From Rhodovibrionaceae bacterium (lineage in GTDB: Bacteria; Pseudomonadota; Alphaproteobacteria; Kiloniellales; DSM-21159), in NCBI GenBank assembly GCA_028279885.1, contig JANQMX010000093.1, positions 1-52,534 on the forward strand: 52,534 nt of DNA. The letters are read 5' to 3'. The translations under genes and the position numbers were made by a program. This document shows positions 8,582 to 16,557 of the stretch, piece by piece. Each line of letters begins with the position of its first letter. The first letter of the stretch is position 1. The notes under the pieces are model-generated. The model was given only the letters and a program-made list of their open reading frames with translations. It made no database searches and was not told where the DNA came from.

Positions 8582-8762
8582 GGACCGTCATCCCGGCCAA
8601 GGACTTCGCGCAAGCGAAGGCCGCGAGCCGGGATCCATGAAGCGACTGGGCACGGGCTGCGGAACGATGGGCGAGGTGACTGCAACGCCCGCGTTTACCG
8701 ATCTCTTTCCGCGAAGGCTTAGACATGGACCCCGGCTCAAGGCCGGGGTGACAGCCTGAGGT
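8582..8762 (-). repeat. Bipartite intergenic repeat, about 180 bp
   Basis: Read on the minus strand, it opens with TCACCCCGGCC...GAGCCGGGGTCCA and closes with GATCCCGGCTCGCG...CTTGGCCGGGATGACG, with a variable middle that includes GGCGTTGC. The same layout recurs at 27833-28020 and 30843-31009. It lies in the gap between the convergent ptsN and DUF1150 genes. Confidence 0.8.
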
Positions 8763-8794
8763 GAGGCACCATCCTCGCGTTGACTCTCAAAATG

Positions 8795-8965
8795 TCATAC
8801 TTGGGCGAGCCGCGTTAGTGGCGAGACCCGAGTATCCAGCGGTAAGCACGGTCCGAGCTTGTGGCTGCCTTCGGCAACTCTCTGCGCGAGCCCCGGCTGC
8901 CAAGGCTCGCACGCCGGGACCGCGAGGCGGTCCCGGGCTCGCCTAAGGGCCGGGGTGACAGCTGA
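8795..8965 (-). repeat. Bipartite intergenic repeat, second subtype, about 170 bp
   Basis: The reverse complement matches 27404-27570 closely: TCACCCCGGCCCTTAGGCGAGCC, an inner GTCCCGG hairpin, GCGAGCCTTGGCAGCCGGGG, GAGTTGCCGAAGGCAGCCAC, then a CTGGA...CTCGGGTC...GCTCGCCCAAG...TGAC end. With the repeat at 8582-8762 it fills the 471-base ptsN-DUF1150 gap, where I see no gene. Confidence 0.8.
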
Positions 8966-9017
8966 TTGGTACTGCGCCACCAAGCGTTAGAATGATCCTC
9001 TGGCGCCTAACAAACCC

Positions 9018-9263
9018 CTAGTGCAGGCTGAGCGGCTCCAGGCCGTGCTGGACCACCGCCGCCCAGGCGGCGTCACGGTTGGCCGCCACGGCCAGTTGCT
9101 TGCCGTCGGCCGCGCAGATGGCAAAGGCCGGCATGGTCGTCTCCTGGCCTTCGGCCGTCTGGCCTTGCAGCGCGATGGGCTTGATGTAGGCGAAGGCCTC
9201 CATCCCCAAAGCGGCGAATTCCTGCTGTGAAAGCGGTTGTTGCATGGTTTCCTGAACGGACAT
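9018..9263 (-). CDS. DUF1150 family protein
   Basis: An 81-aa small alphaproteobacterial protein of the DUF1150 family, with no known biochemical role. The conserved core is QQEFAALGMEAFAYIKPI, and the C-terminal half looks like a small beta-rich fold (PAFAICAADGKQLAVAANRD). It lies 99 bases downstream of the hsp20 gene on the same strand, an association common in alphaproteobacteria, so co-expression under heat stress is likely. Two adjacent ATGs follow AAGGAGG; the second (9263) has better spacing, the first (9266) is possible. Confidence 0.85.
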   Translation of the reverse strand: MSVQETMQQPLSQQEFAALGMEAFAYIKPIALQGQTAEGQETTMPAFAICAADGKQLAVAANRDAAWAAVVQHGLEPLSLH

Positions 9264-9362
9264 CATACCCTCCTTGAGCGACCCGCTCCTGCCGCACTTG
9301 GCCGGCAAGGGAGTCCTCCTTGTTGTGACTACTACGCTGTTAAGCGCCGTTTAATCCCTCGA

Positions 9363-9824
9363 TTAATCCCCGGCCCCTTCGATTTCCGTCTTGGAGGCCG
9401 CGGCACCCTGCTTGCCGGGCGTGCCGATCTCGATCGTCCGCACGGCGGCGTGCTGCTCCGGACGCTGCAGGTCGATATGCAGCAGACCGTGCTCCAAGGT
9501 CGCTTCCGTGACCTCGATACCGTCCGCCAGCATGAAGCTGCGCTTGAAACGGCGCGCGGCAATGCCGCGATGCAGGTAGACCGCATCCTCCGCGTTCTGC
9601 TGCCGCCCTTCGATGACCAGTTGGTTGCGTTCCAACTGGATCGAGAGATCGCTGCGGCTGAAGCCGGCCACGGCGAGGGTGATGCGCAGGCGATCTGCGC
9701 TCAATTCCTCGACATTGTAAGGCGGATAGCCATCCGTGCCGTGCTTCGAAACCTGATTCAAAGCGTCTTCGAGCTGGTCGAAGCCGAGCAGCAACGGCGA
9801 GTTAAACAGGGTCGAACGCGTCAT
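9363..9824 (-). CDS. Hsp20/IbpA family small heat-shock protein
   Basis: A 153-aa small heat-shock protein, an ATP-independent holdase that keeps unfolding proteins refoldable. It has an N-terminal arm starting MTRSTLFNSPLLLGFDQLED, an alpha-crystallin domain (about 38-130; YPPYNVEE start, LVIEGRQ, and FKRSFMLADGIEV), and a short Ala/Lys C-terminal tail. Its leader carries a heat-shock promoter and a ROSE-like thermometer (separate entries), so control at both transcription and translation is expected. The IbpA-like subgroup is likely from the N-terminus. Confidence 0.94.
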   Translation of the reverse strand: MTRSTLFNSPLLLGFDQLEDALNQVSKHGTDGYPPYNVEELSADRLRITLAVAGFSRSDLSIQLERNQLVIEGRQQNAEDAVYLHRGIAARRFKRSFMLADGIEVTEATLEHGLLHIDLQRPEQHAAVRTIEIGTPGKQGAAASKTEIEGAGD

Positions 9825-9833
9825 CTCGCGCAG

Positions 9834-9852
9834 CCTCCTCCGTCGAGCAAGG
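9834..9852 (-). promoter_or_regulatory. ROSE-type RNA thermometer core hairpin over the hsp20 ribosome site
   Basis: On the minus strand the leader reads CCUUGCUC-GACG-GGAGGAGG just before the start codon. Pairing gives C-G, U-A, C-G, a G-G mismatch, then U-A, U-G and C-G. This is the UYGCU/AGGA arrangement with the single G opposite G that defines ROSE elements of rhizobial small heat-shock genes. The AGGAGG site would be masked at low temperature and freed on warming. The ATG lies 9 bases further on. Confidence 0.75.
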
Positions 9853-9919
9853 TTGCCTGGGATGGCACGGAGACCTGGTGGTCCCGTGCCGGCGGCCCGT
9901 CACGGCACCGCCGAACTGT

Positions 9920-9949
9920 TAAATGGTCGCCGCACCCGGCGCGATCAAG
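9920..9949 (-). promoter_or_regulatory. RpoH (sigma-32)-type promoter of hsp20
   Basis: On the minus strand, CTTGAT (9949-9944) is followed after 17 bases by CCATTTA (9926-9920), close to the alphaproteobacterial RpoH pattern CTTGAA...CCNCATNTA. The start point would fall near 9912, giving a leader of about 90 bases, the right size for a ROSE element. Confidence 0.65.
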
Positions 9950-10092
9950 GGAGGCTGCGCCGGGCTGGCCCCCCGTGCGCTGGGCTGGCGCTGGGCCGGC
10001 GCCGGGCTGCAAGAAGCGCGTTGTCTCCCGCGCGCGTCAACGTTATCCATACCTTTGTGTCTTAAGGCTTTCAGCTCACGAAGGAGGCGCCT

Positions 10093-10530
10093 ATGCCGAA
10101 CCGCAGCCGGTCTTTGGTCATCGCGTTTGCCGCGTTGTTCGGCGCGCTTTGCTTGCTGCCCGGCGCAGCACTGGCGCAGCCTTCACTCCCGATCGAGCTC
10201 AACAAGCTCGAGCAGCGCGAGAACGACGCCTGCCGCGCCTACATGGTGTTCCAGAACAAGCTCGGCGAGGCGATCTCTTCCCTGCGGCTCGACCTCATCC
10301 TCTTTCGGACCGACGGCATCATCGAGACCCGCTTGGCGCTCGACGCCGGGCGCATGCCGGACCAGAAGACCGTGGTGAAGCTCTTCGACATCCCCGGCCT
10401 GAGCTGCACCGATATCGGCCAGATGCTGCTCAACAGCGTGCTGCAGTGTGAGACGGCGACAGGTGCACGGGACGACTGCATCTCTCTGGTCGAGACCTCC
10501 TCCCGCGCCGAAGCCAGCCTGCGCAAATAG
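10093..10530 (+). CDS. Small secreted protein, function unknown
   Basis: A 145-aa protein with a clear signal peptide (about 1-30: basic MPNRSRS, hydrophobic core, cleavage near ALAQ). The mature part has four Cys (one in NDACRAY, one in GLSCTDIG, one in VLQCET, one in DDCIS) that could form two disulfides, so a periplasmic or secreted protein is likely. The sequence LPIELNKLEQ..DACRAYMVFQN suggests a conserved beta-sandwich-like alphaproteobacterial hypothetical family, which I do not recognise by name. A strong ribosome site (GAAGGAGG) precedes ATG 10093. It stands apart from hsp20 (divergent) and phnC (254 bases downstream). Confidence 0.75.
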   Translation: MPNRSRSLVIAFAALFGALCLLPGAALAQPSLPIELNKLEQRENDACRAYMVFQNKLGEAISSLRLDLILFRTDGIIETRLALDAGRMPDQKTVVKLFDIPGLSCTDIGQMLLNSVLQCETATGARDDCISLVETSSRAEASLRK

Positions 10531-10627
10531 CGGAAGCACCGCCCCGCCCCCGTTTGCGCAGCCCTCTCCCCGGTAGCGCCGGATGCATCCACCGCACCTG
10601 CGCGGCTGCAATTTTTTCTAAACAACA

Positions 10628-10645
10628 CCGTCACAAAACTTCAAT
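10628..10645 (+). promoter_or_regulatory. Possible PHO box upstream of phnC
   Basis: CCGTCAC-AAAA-CTTCAAT resembles the two 7-base half-sites of a PhoB box separated by an A-rich 4-mer; the first half matches 5 of 7 and the second 4 of 7. It lies about 140 bases before phnC, a transporter gene usually controlled by phosphate starvation. Confidence 0.35.
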
Positions 10646-10782
10646 CGCCGGCCCGTAGAAGCCCGGGAAACGGGCGACTGTGCACGTTCGTGCGCAGTGA
10701 ACTGTGCCGCTAAGGCACGCGAGCAGATTGGGGACCGGGACATGGGGGCGCAAGCCGCCTGCAAACAACCGCCTGAGGCGCT

Positions 10783-11715
10783 ATGACCGCAACGGGCCGT
10801 GACGAACACAGCGTGGCGCGCTTCAACGGCGCAACAGCCGCTGCCTCCATTTTGCCCCCCCGCGCCGCACCGGTCGCCGCCATGGAGGTGCGCGACGTCA
10901 CCAAGCGCTTCGGCGATCTCGCCGCGGTCAACCAGGTCTCCTTCTCCATCGCCAAGCCGCAGATGGTCGGCATTATCGGCCGCTCCGGCGCCGGCAAGTC
11001 GACCTTCCTCCGCATGGTCAATCGGCTCACTCCCGCGACCGCCGGCGAGGTTCTGGTGGAGGGGCGCGACGTCCTGAAGCTGAAGGGCGCCGAGATGCGC
11101 CGCTGGCAGCGCGACTGCGCCATGATCTTCCAGCAGTTCAATCTGGTGCCCCGGCTCGACGTCGTCACCAACGTGATGCTCGGCCGGCTCAACCAGCAGG
11201 GCACTCTGCGCAGCCTGTTCAGCATCTTCAGCCAGAGCGACGTGGACGATGCCCTGGCCGCGCTCGACCGCCTCGACATCGCCGATCAGGCGCTGCAGCG
11301 GGCCGAAACCCTCTCCGGCGGGCAGCAGCAGCGGGTCGCCATCGCCCGTGCGCTGGTGCAGGGCCCGAAGATGGTGCTCGCCGATGAGCCCATCGCCTCG
11401 CTCGACCCGCTCAGCGCCGAAGTCGTCATGGGCGCCCTCAGGCAGATCCACGAGGAAGAGGGCCTCACGGTCATCTGCAACCTCCACACCCTGGATACCG
11501 CCCGCAACTACTGCGACCGGGTCATCGGCATGCGCGCCGGCGAGCTGGTCTTCGACGGCCCGGCGACGGATCTCGGGCCCGAAGTGGTGCGCGATATCTA
11601 CGGCGCCGAGGGATACCTCGACGAGTCGGTGACATCGACGGCCTTGGCGGGACGCCAGGCCAAGCCGTCGCCGGCGGTGCCGCAGGCGACGGCCATCGGC
11701 CCGTCGGCCGCTTAA
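10783..11715 (+). CDS. phnC: Phosphonate ABC transporter ATP-binding protein
   Basis: A 310-aa ABC ATPase for uptake of phosphonate-type compounds. It has Walker [10 protein letters not shown] (about 67-75), the Q-loop [12 protein letters not shown] typical of PhnC, signature [15 protein letters not shown], Walker [13 protein letters not shown], and the switch His in NLHTLD. The first 33 residues are unconserved and an internal ATG at 10882 ([12 protein letters not shown]) is a plausible true start; PhnC proteins usually have 250-290 aa. First gene of phnC-D-E-E2; no C-P lyase genes (phnGHIJKLM) follow in this window. Confidence 0.93.
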   Translation: MTATGRDEHSVARFNGATAAASILPPRAAPVAAMEVRDVTKRFGDLAAVNQVSFSIAKPQMVGIIGRSGAGKSTFLRMVNRLTPATAGEVLVEGRDVLKLKGAEMRRWQRDCAMIFQQFNLVPRLDVVTNVMLGRLNQQGTLRSLFSIFSQSDVDDALAALDRLDIADQALQRAETLSGGQQQRVAIARALVQGPKMVLADEPIASLDPLSAEVVMGALRQIHEEEGLTVICNLHTLDTARNYCDRVIGMRAGELVFDGPATDLGPEVVRDIYGAEGYLDESVTSTALAGRQAKPSPAVPQATAIGPSAA

Positions 11716-11770
11716 CCGGCCCAGCAGCAAGAAAACTGGGTCACCCGAGGGTCAGTAAAGGGAGAGTCCA

Positions 11771-12682
11771 ATGAAACTGATCAATCGTCTGGCCGCCGCG
11801 GCGGCCGTCTGTGCGCTGATGTCCGGTGCCGCCGTTGCCGAAGAGGCGATCACCGAGTTCCGCATCGGCATTCTCGGCGGCGAGAACGCCTCCGACCGCC
11901 TGCGCTCCAACGAGTGCCTGCGCGAGAAGACCGAAGAGCTGCTCGGCGTCGAGACCAAGCTCTTCGCGCCGGCCGACTACAACGGCGTTATCGAAGGCCT
12001 GCTCGGCGGCAACCTCGACCTCGCCTGGCTCGGCGCTTCGGGCTACGCCAAGGTCTATCTCACCGACCCCGATGCGGTGGAGCCGGTTCTGGTCAAGATC
12101 AACACCGACGGGTCCTATGGCTACTACTCCATCGGCTTTGCCCGCACCGACCGCGAGATCGGCAACCTCGACGACATGAAGGGCAAGGTCTTCGGCTTCG
12201 GCGACCCGAACTCCACCTCGGGCTACCTCATCCCCTCCATCGAGATCCCGGCTTCGGGCTTCCCCATGGAGCCGGGCGAGTACTTCGGCGACGTCAAGTT
12301 CACCGGCGGTCACGAGCAGACCATCGTCGCGGTCTACAACGGCGATATCGACGCCGGCGTGACCTGGGCCGACGGCCTGGGCGACTGGGAAGACGGCTTC
12401 AACAGCGGCGCCCTGCGCAAGGCCGCCGACGCCGGCCTGGTCGACATGACCGAGCTGACCGAGATCTGGCGCTCCAAGGTCATCCCCGAGGGCCCGATCG
12501 TGGTGCGCAAGGACCTGCCCGAGACAGTCAAGATGCAGGTCGTCGGCCTGATGGCCAGCCTCGAGTCGATGGACCCAGAGTGCGCCTACGGCGTCATGGC
12601 CGGTGAGATCAAGGGCATCGCCCCGATCGACCACAGCGCCTATGAAGCCATCATCGAAGCGCGCCGGCTGAAGTCGCAGTAA
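11771..12682 (+). CDS. phnD: Phosphonate-type periplasmic substrate-binding protein
   Basis: A 303-aa periplasmic binding protein with a signal peptide (about 1-24, cleavage after AVAEE region). The mature protein shows the PhnD-family features: FRIGILGGENASDRL, LAWLGASGYAKVYL (ligand-site loop), FGDPNSTSGYL and VTWADG. It captures phosphonates, or related oxyanions such as phosphite, for the PhnCE transporter; the exact ligand cannot be read from sequence. A GGGAG ribosome site precedes the start. A strong hairpin lies between it and phnE. Confidence 0.93.
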   Translation: MKLINRLAAAAAVCALMSGAAVAEEAITEFRIGILGGENASDRLRSNECLREKTEELLGVETKLFAPADYNGVIEGLLGGNLDLAWLGASGYAKVYLTDPDAVEPVLVKINTDGSYGYYSIGFARTDREIGNLDDMKGKVFGFGDPNSTSGYLIPSIEIPASGFPMEPGEYFGDVKFTGGHEQTIVAVYNGDIDAGVTWADGLGDWEDGFNSGALRKAADAGLVDMTELTEIWRSKVIPEGPIVVRKDLPETVKMQVVGLMASLESMDPECAYGVMAGEIKGIAPIDHSAYEAIIEARRLKSQ

Positions 12683-12718
12683 GCGGCCGCGCAGCCTGTT
12701 TCACTAAACCGCGAGGGA

Positions 12719-12757
12719 GCGCGGATCCGGCGTCCGGCCGGGTCCGCGCCCTTCCTT
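12719..12757 (+). terminator. Intra-operon hairpin between phnD and phnE
   Basis: Bases 12719-12730 pair with 12738-12749 (12 bp, one G-T) around a 7-base loop, followed by CCTTCCTTT. It could partly terminate transcription or protect the phnCD message from 3' decay, raising binding-protein level over permease level. Confidence 0.6.
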
Positions 12758-12779
12758 TACCGCTCTTTGTAAAGCCCCC

Positions 12780-13628
12780 ATGTCGGTTGCCGCCCTACAG
12801 GAAGAGATCCTCCATCTCGAGAAGCGCCGCCGCCTCTATACAGGTGTGATGATCCTGGTCACCGCGGCGGTGATTATCGCCGGCTACGGCCAGGCCAATT
12901 CGATGAACTCCGGCGGCTTTATCTCCGGGCTCAGCAAGTTCTTCGACTATCCCGGCGAGATCGTCATCGAAGCCTGGCAATCCGGCGGCGAGTTCTTTCT
13001 GCTGCTGGTCAAGTTCCTGCCGGCGCTGATCGAAACCCTGAACATCGCCCTGGTCGCCACCATCCTCGGCGGCGCCGCAGCCATGATGATGGCCTTTCTC
13101 AGCACCCGTGGTCTCGACGTCTGGCCCTGGGCCATCCCTATCGTCAGGCGCTCTATGGACTTCATGCGCGCCTTTCCCGAGCTGATCATCGCGCTGTTTT
13201 TGATCTTCGTGCTCGGAACCAGCCCGGTGCCGGCGATGATCGCGGTCGCCTTCCACACCGCCGGCGCGCTCGGCAAGCTCTTCTCCGAGGTCAACGAGAA
13301 CATCGACCGCAAGCCGATCGAAGGCTTGAAGGCCTGCGGCGCCAATTGGCTGCAGCGGCTGCGCTACGCCGTGGTCCCGCAGGTGGCGCCCAACTACATG
13401 AGCTATTTCCTGCTGCGGCTCGAGATCAACGTGCGCGCCTCGGCCATCCTCGGCTTCGTCGGCGCCGGCGGCATCGGCTCGGAGCTGCGGCGGACCATCG
13501 GCTGGGGCAAGGGCGCCGGCGACGAGACCGCCGCGCTCTTCGTCCTGCTGTTCCTCTCCATCGTGGTCATCGACCAGCTCTCCTCCTACCTGCGCCGGCA
13601 GTTGGTCGGCAGCGAAGCGCGGCATTAG
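12780..13628 (+). CDS. phnE: Phosphonate ABC transporter permease PhnE (first)
   Basis: A 282-aa inner-membrane permease of the BPD-transport family. One N-terminal helix (about 20-38) is followed by the permease core with about five helices (from about 74). The coupling-helix loop that docks PhnC is seen as LFSEVNENIDRKPIEGLKACGANWLQRLRYAVVPQV (given here only as a region, about 165-200), and the EAA-like GAGGIGSELR motif follows. It lies 97 bases after phnD and 13 bases before the second permease, with which it likely forms a heterodimer. Confidence 0.92.
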   Translation: MSVAALQEEILHLEKRRRLYTGVMILVTAAVIIAGYGQANSMNSGGFISGLSKFFDYPGEIVIEAWQSGGEFFLLLVKFLPALIETLNIALVATILGGAAAMMMAFLSTRGLDVWPWAIPIVRRSMDFMRAFPELIIALFLIFVLGTSPVPAMIAVAFHTAGALGKLFSEVNENIDRKPIEGLKACGANWLQRLRYAVVPQVAPNYMSYFLLRLEINVRASAILGFVGAGGIGSELRRTIGWGKGAGDETAALFVLLFLSIVVIDQLSSYLRRQLVGSEARH

Positions 13629-13641
13629 GAGCGCGAGCAGG

Positions 13642-15018
13642 ATGGCCAACGCAGCGACCACGCTCGACCTCGGCGCCCAGCGCTCGGCCACCATCTTCGC
13701 CAAGGTCAGGCGCAAGGCATGGGGCGGCTTCGCCGTGCTGGCCGTCGTCTTCCTCTACCTCGCCTACACCTGGAACGCCTTCGACGTCTCCGGCCTCCTG
13801 GCCAAGGCGGAGCCCGACCGCGCGCTGATCCTCGGCACCGACTCGGTCGCCCACAAGGTGCACGTGGTCAAGAGCCTGCGCAGCGGCGAGCTGGAGATCG
13901 CCATCGAAGGCGAGCGCACCTCGCGCTACGACACGCCGCCGCCCTGGGTCGCGCTGCCGGACGACGAACGCGTGCTCGTCGATCTCGGCGAGGACCATAC
14001 GGCAGAGATCATCGGCAACCGCGTGCTCTTTACGGTGCCCGGCTATGGCACCATCGAGGCCGAGGCCACCGCCGACGGGGTCGAGACGCGATTGCCCGGC
14101 CCGCAGCCCGAGTGGGCCCGGGTCAACCCGCGCAAGCTCGACGCGCGGCCGACCCTGGGTAAGCGGGTGCAGATCTCGCGCAGCAAGATCGAAGTGCACC
14201 GCTACTTCTTCGGCTGGGAGAACTTCTTCTTCCCCTTCAACTCGCCGCTCAGCCAGATGTCGTTCGGCGAGCTGACCGACCTTGCCTTCTCCAGCGAGCG
14301 GCTCGACCCGGACACTTCCAACGCGGGCTACATCTTCGACACCTTCTGGAGCAATCCGGACTGGCAGCACGGCGCGGTCTTCGTTGCGCTTCTGGAGACC
14401 ATCCTGATGGCGGTGCTGGGGACCTTCACCGCCGCCTTCGTCGGCCTGCCGCTGGCCTTCCTCGCCGCCTCCAACTTCACGCCCTCGCAGGTGCTGCGCT
14501 TCTTCGTGCGCCGGGTCTTCGACTTCCTGCGCGGCATCGACATGCTGATCTGGTCGCTGATCTTCATCCGCGCCTTCGGCCTCGGGCCGCTTACCGGAGC
14601 GCTCGCCATCGCCTTCACCGACACCGGAACGCTGGGCAAGCTCTTCTCGGAAGCCTTGGAGAACATCGACAACAAGCAAGTCGAAGGCGTGCGCTCGACC
14701 GGCGCCAACCGGCTGCAGCGCTACCGCTTCGGCGTCATTCCGCAGATCCTGCCGATCTTCGTCTCCCAGGGGCTCTACTATCTCGAGTCCAACACCCGCT
14801 CGGCCACGGTGATCGGCGCGCTCGGCGCCGGCGGCATCGGCCTCCTGCTGGTCGAGACCATGCGCACGGCCCGCGATTGGGAGAACACCCTCTACATCAT
14901 CGTGCTGGTGGTCATCCTGGTGATGATCATGGACAGCGCGTCCAGCTGGCTCCGGCGCAAGCTAATCGCCGGCCGGGAAGACCGCCGAACCCGCGCCGCC
15001 GAGGCCTCGGCGCCCTAG
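13642..15018 (+). CDS. phnE2: Phosphonate ABC transporter permease PhnE (second, with periplasmic insert)
   Basis: A 458-aa permease. After a first helix (about 29-45) there is a soluble stretch of nearly 200 residues (about 50-240, presumably periplasmic) before the five-helix permease core. The coupling loop is again clear (about 325-365, LFSEALENIDNKQVEG and QRYRFGVIPQ), and GALGAGGIGLL follows. Long second PhnE proteins are known in alphaproteobacteria; the role of the insert is not established, perhaps docking of PhnD. It ends the operon. Confidence 0.9.
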   Translation: MANAATTLDLGAQRSATIFAKVRRKAWGGFAVLAVVFLYLAYTWNAFDVSGLLAKAEPDRALILGTDSVAHKVHVVKSLRSGELEIAIEGERTSRYDTPPPWVALPDDERVLVDLGEDHTAEIIGNRVLFTVPGYGTIEAEATADGVETRLPGPQPEWARVNPRKLDARPTLGKRVQISRSKIEVHRYFFGWENFFFPFNSPLSQMSFGELTDLAFSSERLDPDTSNAGYIFDTFWSNPDWQHGAVFVALLETILMAVLGTFTAAFVGLPLAFLAASNFTPSQVLRFFVRRVFDFLRGIDMLIWSLIFIRAFGLGPLTGALAIAFTDTGTLGKLFSEALENIDNKQVEGVRSTGANRLQRYRFGVIPQILPIFVSQGLYYLESNTRSATVIGALGAGGIGLLLVETMRTARDWENTLYIIVLVVILVMIMDSASSWLRRKLIAGREDRRTRAAEASAP

Positions 15019-15315
15019 AGCAGCACCCGCTCGCCTCCGTAGAGGCTCCTAGACATCCGTGATCCCCACTCTATAGGATGTTGATTAAAGTCGCTTGCGC
15101 CGGCTCACCTTCGCCAAGAGTCGATGGCTGCATCAGATACAGCGCAAGCCAGAGGGGAGATGGGGTTGGTTCGCCTGCGCTAAGCGAAGCTGAAAGAGCA
15201 GCGTCCGAGGCTCCAAATGGCCTTTGGGACATTGCATCGAACTGCACGGGCGTTGGTGCCGCCCGTTTAGAGCCAGCGCTCTTGGCGACTACGCCCGCCA
15301 CAAAGGAACACTCGG
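15019..15315. other. Intergenic region before the PEP-CTERM-like gene
   Basis: 297 bases. Overlapping open frames exist on both strands (15071-15301 minus, 15078-15341 plus), but neither has a convincing ribosome site or a family I recognise. I see no RNA gene. Confidence 0.5.
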
Positions 15316-16185
15316 ATGATACCGAGCGACGCGCAAAATGACCGGCCCTTCAATCGGCGGCGGCGTCACGTCATGAGGCGTACTGGTACTCTACTGCTTC
15401 TGAGTTTGGCCGCGATGATACTGTTGCCAGAAGGTCGCGCCCTAGCCGGCATGATCTTTCAGCAGCAACCGTTCAATGTCTCAGCGCCGGTTGTTCCGGG
15501 CAACAGCGTCGGGGGAGGCAGCCTCGTCCTGCTCGACCGTTTCGACGCCTCCAGCGGCACTCTCGATTCGGTGGAGGTCGGCATTTCGGGGCGGCTCACC
15601 CTAAATGCCAGTCTTCCAAGCAACTTTATCGACCTTGGACCTGGCGGAGTTATTCCCGGTCCCTACAGCTATTCATTTCAAATCGAGCAATCGCTGCAGG
15701 GTTTTACATTTCTCAGTCAGCCGACGCTGTCGCTTTCTGGTTCCGGCGTCATCGGTCCGGAGGCTTTCGTAGCAACATACGACTACAGCTACTCTTTCAT
15801 CTTCGATGCCACGAGCGATCTCACTGGGTTCGCGCCTGTTACCACGTCTGATACGTTTCTCGCGAGCCGCGGCACGGCCACTGCGATACCGCCGATTGGA
15901 GCGGTCGGCGACCGTGGCGACTTCTCAGCCCTCGTGCCCGGTGTCCCTTTGCCGATTATTCCCGTGCTCGAACTCGATACCATTCTTTTCGACGGATACA
16001 ACGGGTCAGGCGGGCCTCCCAGTGGACTCGTTTCTAGCGTCGGGAGCGTCGCCTTAACCTACCACTTCACCGACCCGGTTACGACGCTCTCTGAGCCGGC
16101 TGCGCTTTTTGCAATGCTGTTCGGCTTGATGGCGTTCTGTTTCGCCCGTCGAGGCTTCGACACGGCAAGCCAGCGGTTGCAGTGA
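15316..16185 (+). CDS. Secreted protein with PEP-CTERM-like C-terminal sorting signal
   Basis: A 289-aa protein. It has a basic N-region (NRRRRH then MRRTGT), a hydrophobic signal core (about 24-45, LLLLSLAAMILLPEGRALA), and a beta-rich, Ser/Gly-rich body with no Cys. The C-terminus resembles a PEP-CTERM anchor: SEPAALFAMLFGLMAFCFARRG, that is a short EPA motif, one hydrophobic helix and an Arg pair, then an unusual 9-residue tail. In known systems exosortase cleaves such tails. No exosortase or EPS genes are in the window. AAAGGA 8 bases upstream supports ATG 15316; ATG 15373 is an alternative. Base use is less G+C-rich than its neighbours. Confidence 0.65.
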   Translation: MIPSDAQNDRPFNRRRRHVMRRTGTLLLLSLAAMILLPEGRALAGMIFQQQPFNVSAPVVPGNSVGGGSLVLLDRFDASSGTLDSVEVGISGRLTLNASLPSNFIDLGPGGVIPGPYSYSFQIEQSLQGFTFLSQPTLSLSGSGVIGPEAFVATYDYSYSFIFDATSDLTGFAPVTTSDTFLASRGTATAIPPIGAVGDRGDFSALVPGVPLPIIPVLELDTILFDGYNGSGGPPSGLVSSVGSVALTYHFTDPVTTLSEPAALFAMLFGLMAFCFARRGFDTASQRLQ

Positions 16186-16210
16186 GCGCTTAGGAGCGAT
16201 CTGTTCGCCG

Positions 16211-16223
16211 TTGCGCGACGCAA
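16211..16223. promoter_or_regulatory. Possible HigA operator palindrome
   Basis: TTGCG-CGA-CGCAA is a perfect 5+5 inverted repeat 21 bases before the toxin start. Antitoxins of the HigA type repress their own promoter through such palindromes. It is short, so chance is possible. Confidence 0.4.
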
Positions 16224-16244
16224 TACAAACCGCCATAGTGCCGG

Positions 16245-16535
16245 ATGGACGTAAGGAGCGTTCGCCACAAGGGCCTGCGGAACTTTGTCGAGCGCAACAA
16301 CCCCAAAGGCTTGCCCCAGAACTATGTGGCGAAGATCGCGGATATCGTCGCGTTCCTTATCGACATGGACAGCATCGGCGAGGTCTTCGATCTTCAGAAG
16401 TACAGGCCGCATCTCCTGAGTGGAGATCGCGCCGGGACCTACAGCCTTCATGTGACGGCCAACTGGCGCATCACCTTCAAGCACGATGCGGCGACGGATG
16501 AGCTCTACGACCTGGACTACGAGGACTATCACTGA
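16245..16535 (+). CDS. higB: HigB-type (RelE superfamily) mRNA-interferase toxin
   Basis: A 96-aa RelE/ParE-fold toxin of the HigB / killer-protein type. The protein starts MDVRSVRHKGLRNFVE, then has GLPQNYVAKIADIVAFLIDMD (helix) and the conserved C-terminal part RAGTYSLHVTANWRITFKH, ending in an acidic DLDYEDYH. The arrangement toxin first, HTH antitoxin second is diagnostic for higBA. The family cleaves mRNA at the ribosome. It is intact, and 22 bases separate it from the antitoxin. Confidence 0.9.
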   Translation: MDVRSVRHKGLRNFVERNNPKGLPQNYVAKIADIVAFLIDMDSIGEVFDLQKYRPHLLSGDRAGTYSLHVTANWRITFKHDAATDELYDLDYEDYH

Positions 16536-16557
16536 GGCGCGACGGGGAGCGACAGCA

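Noticed and set aside
13567-14679. 370-aa antisense frame over phnE2
   Set aside because: Glu/Arg/Asp-rich low-complexity shadow frame; the permease on the plus strand has clear family motifs.
15071-15341. Overlapping small frames on both strands before the PEP-CTERM-like gene
   Set aside because: No ribosome site, no recognisable family, and mutually overlapping.
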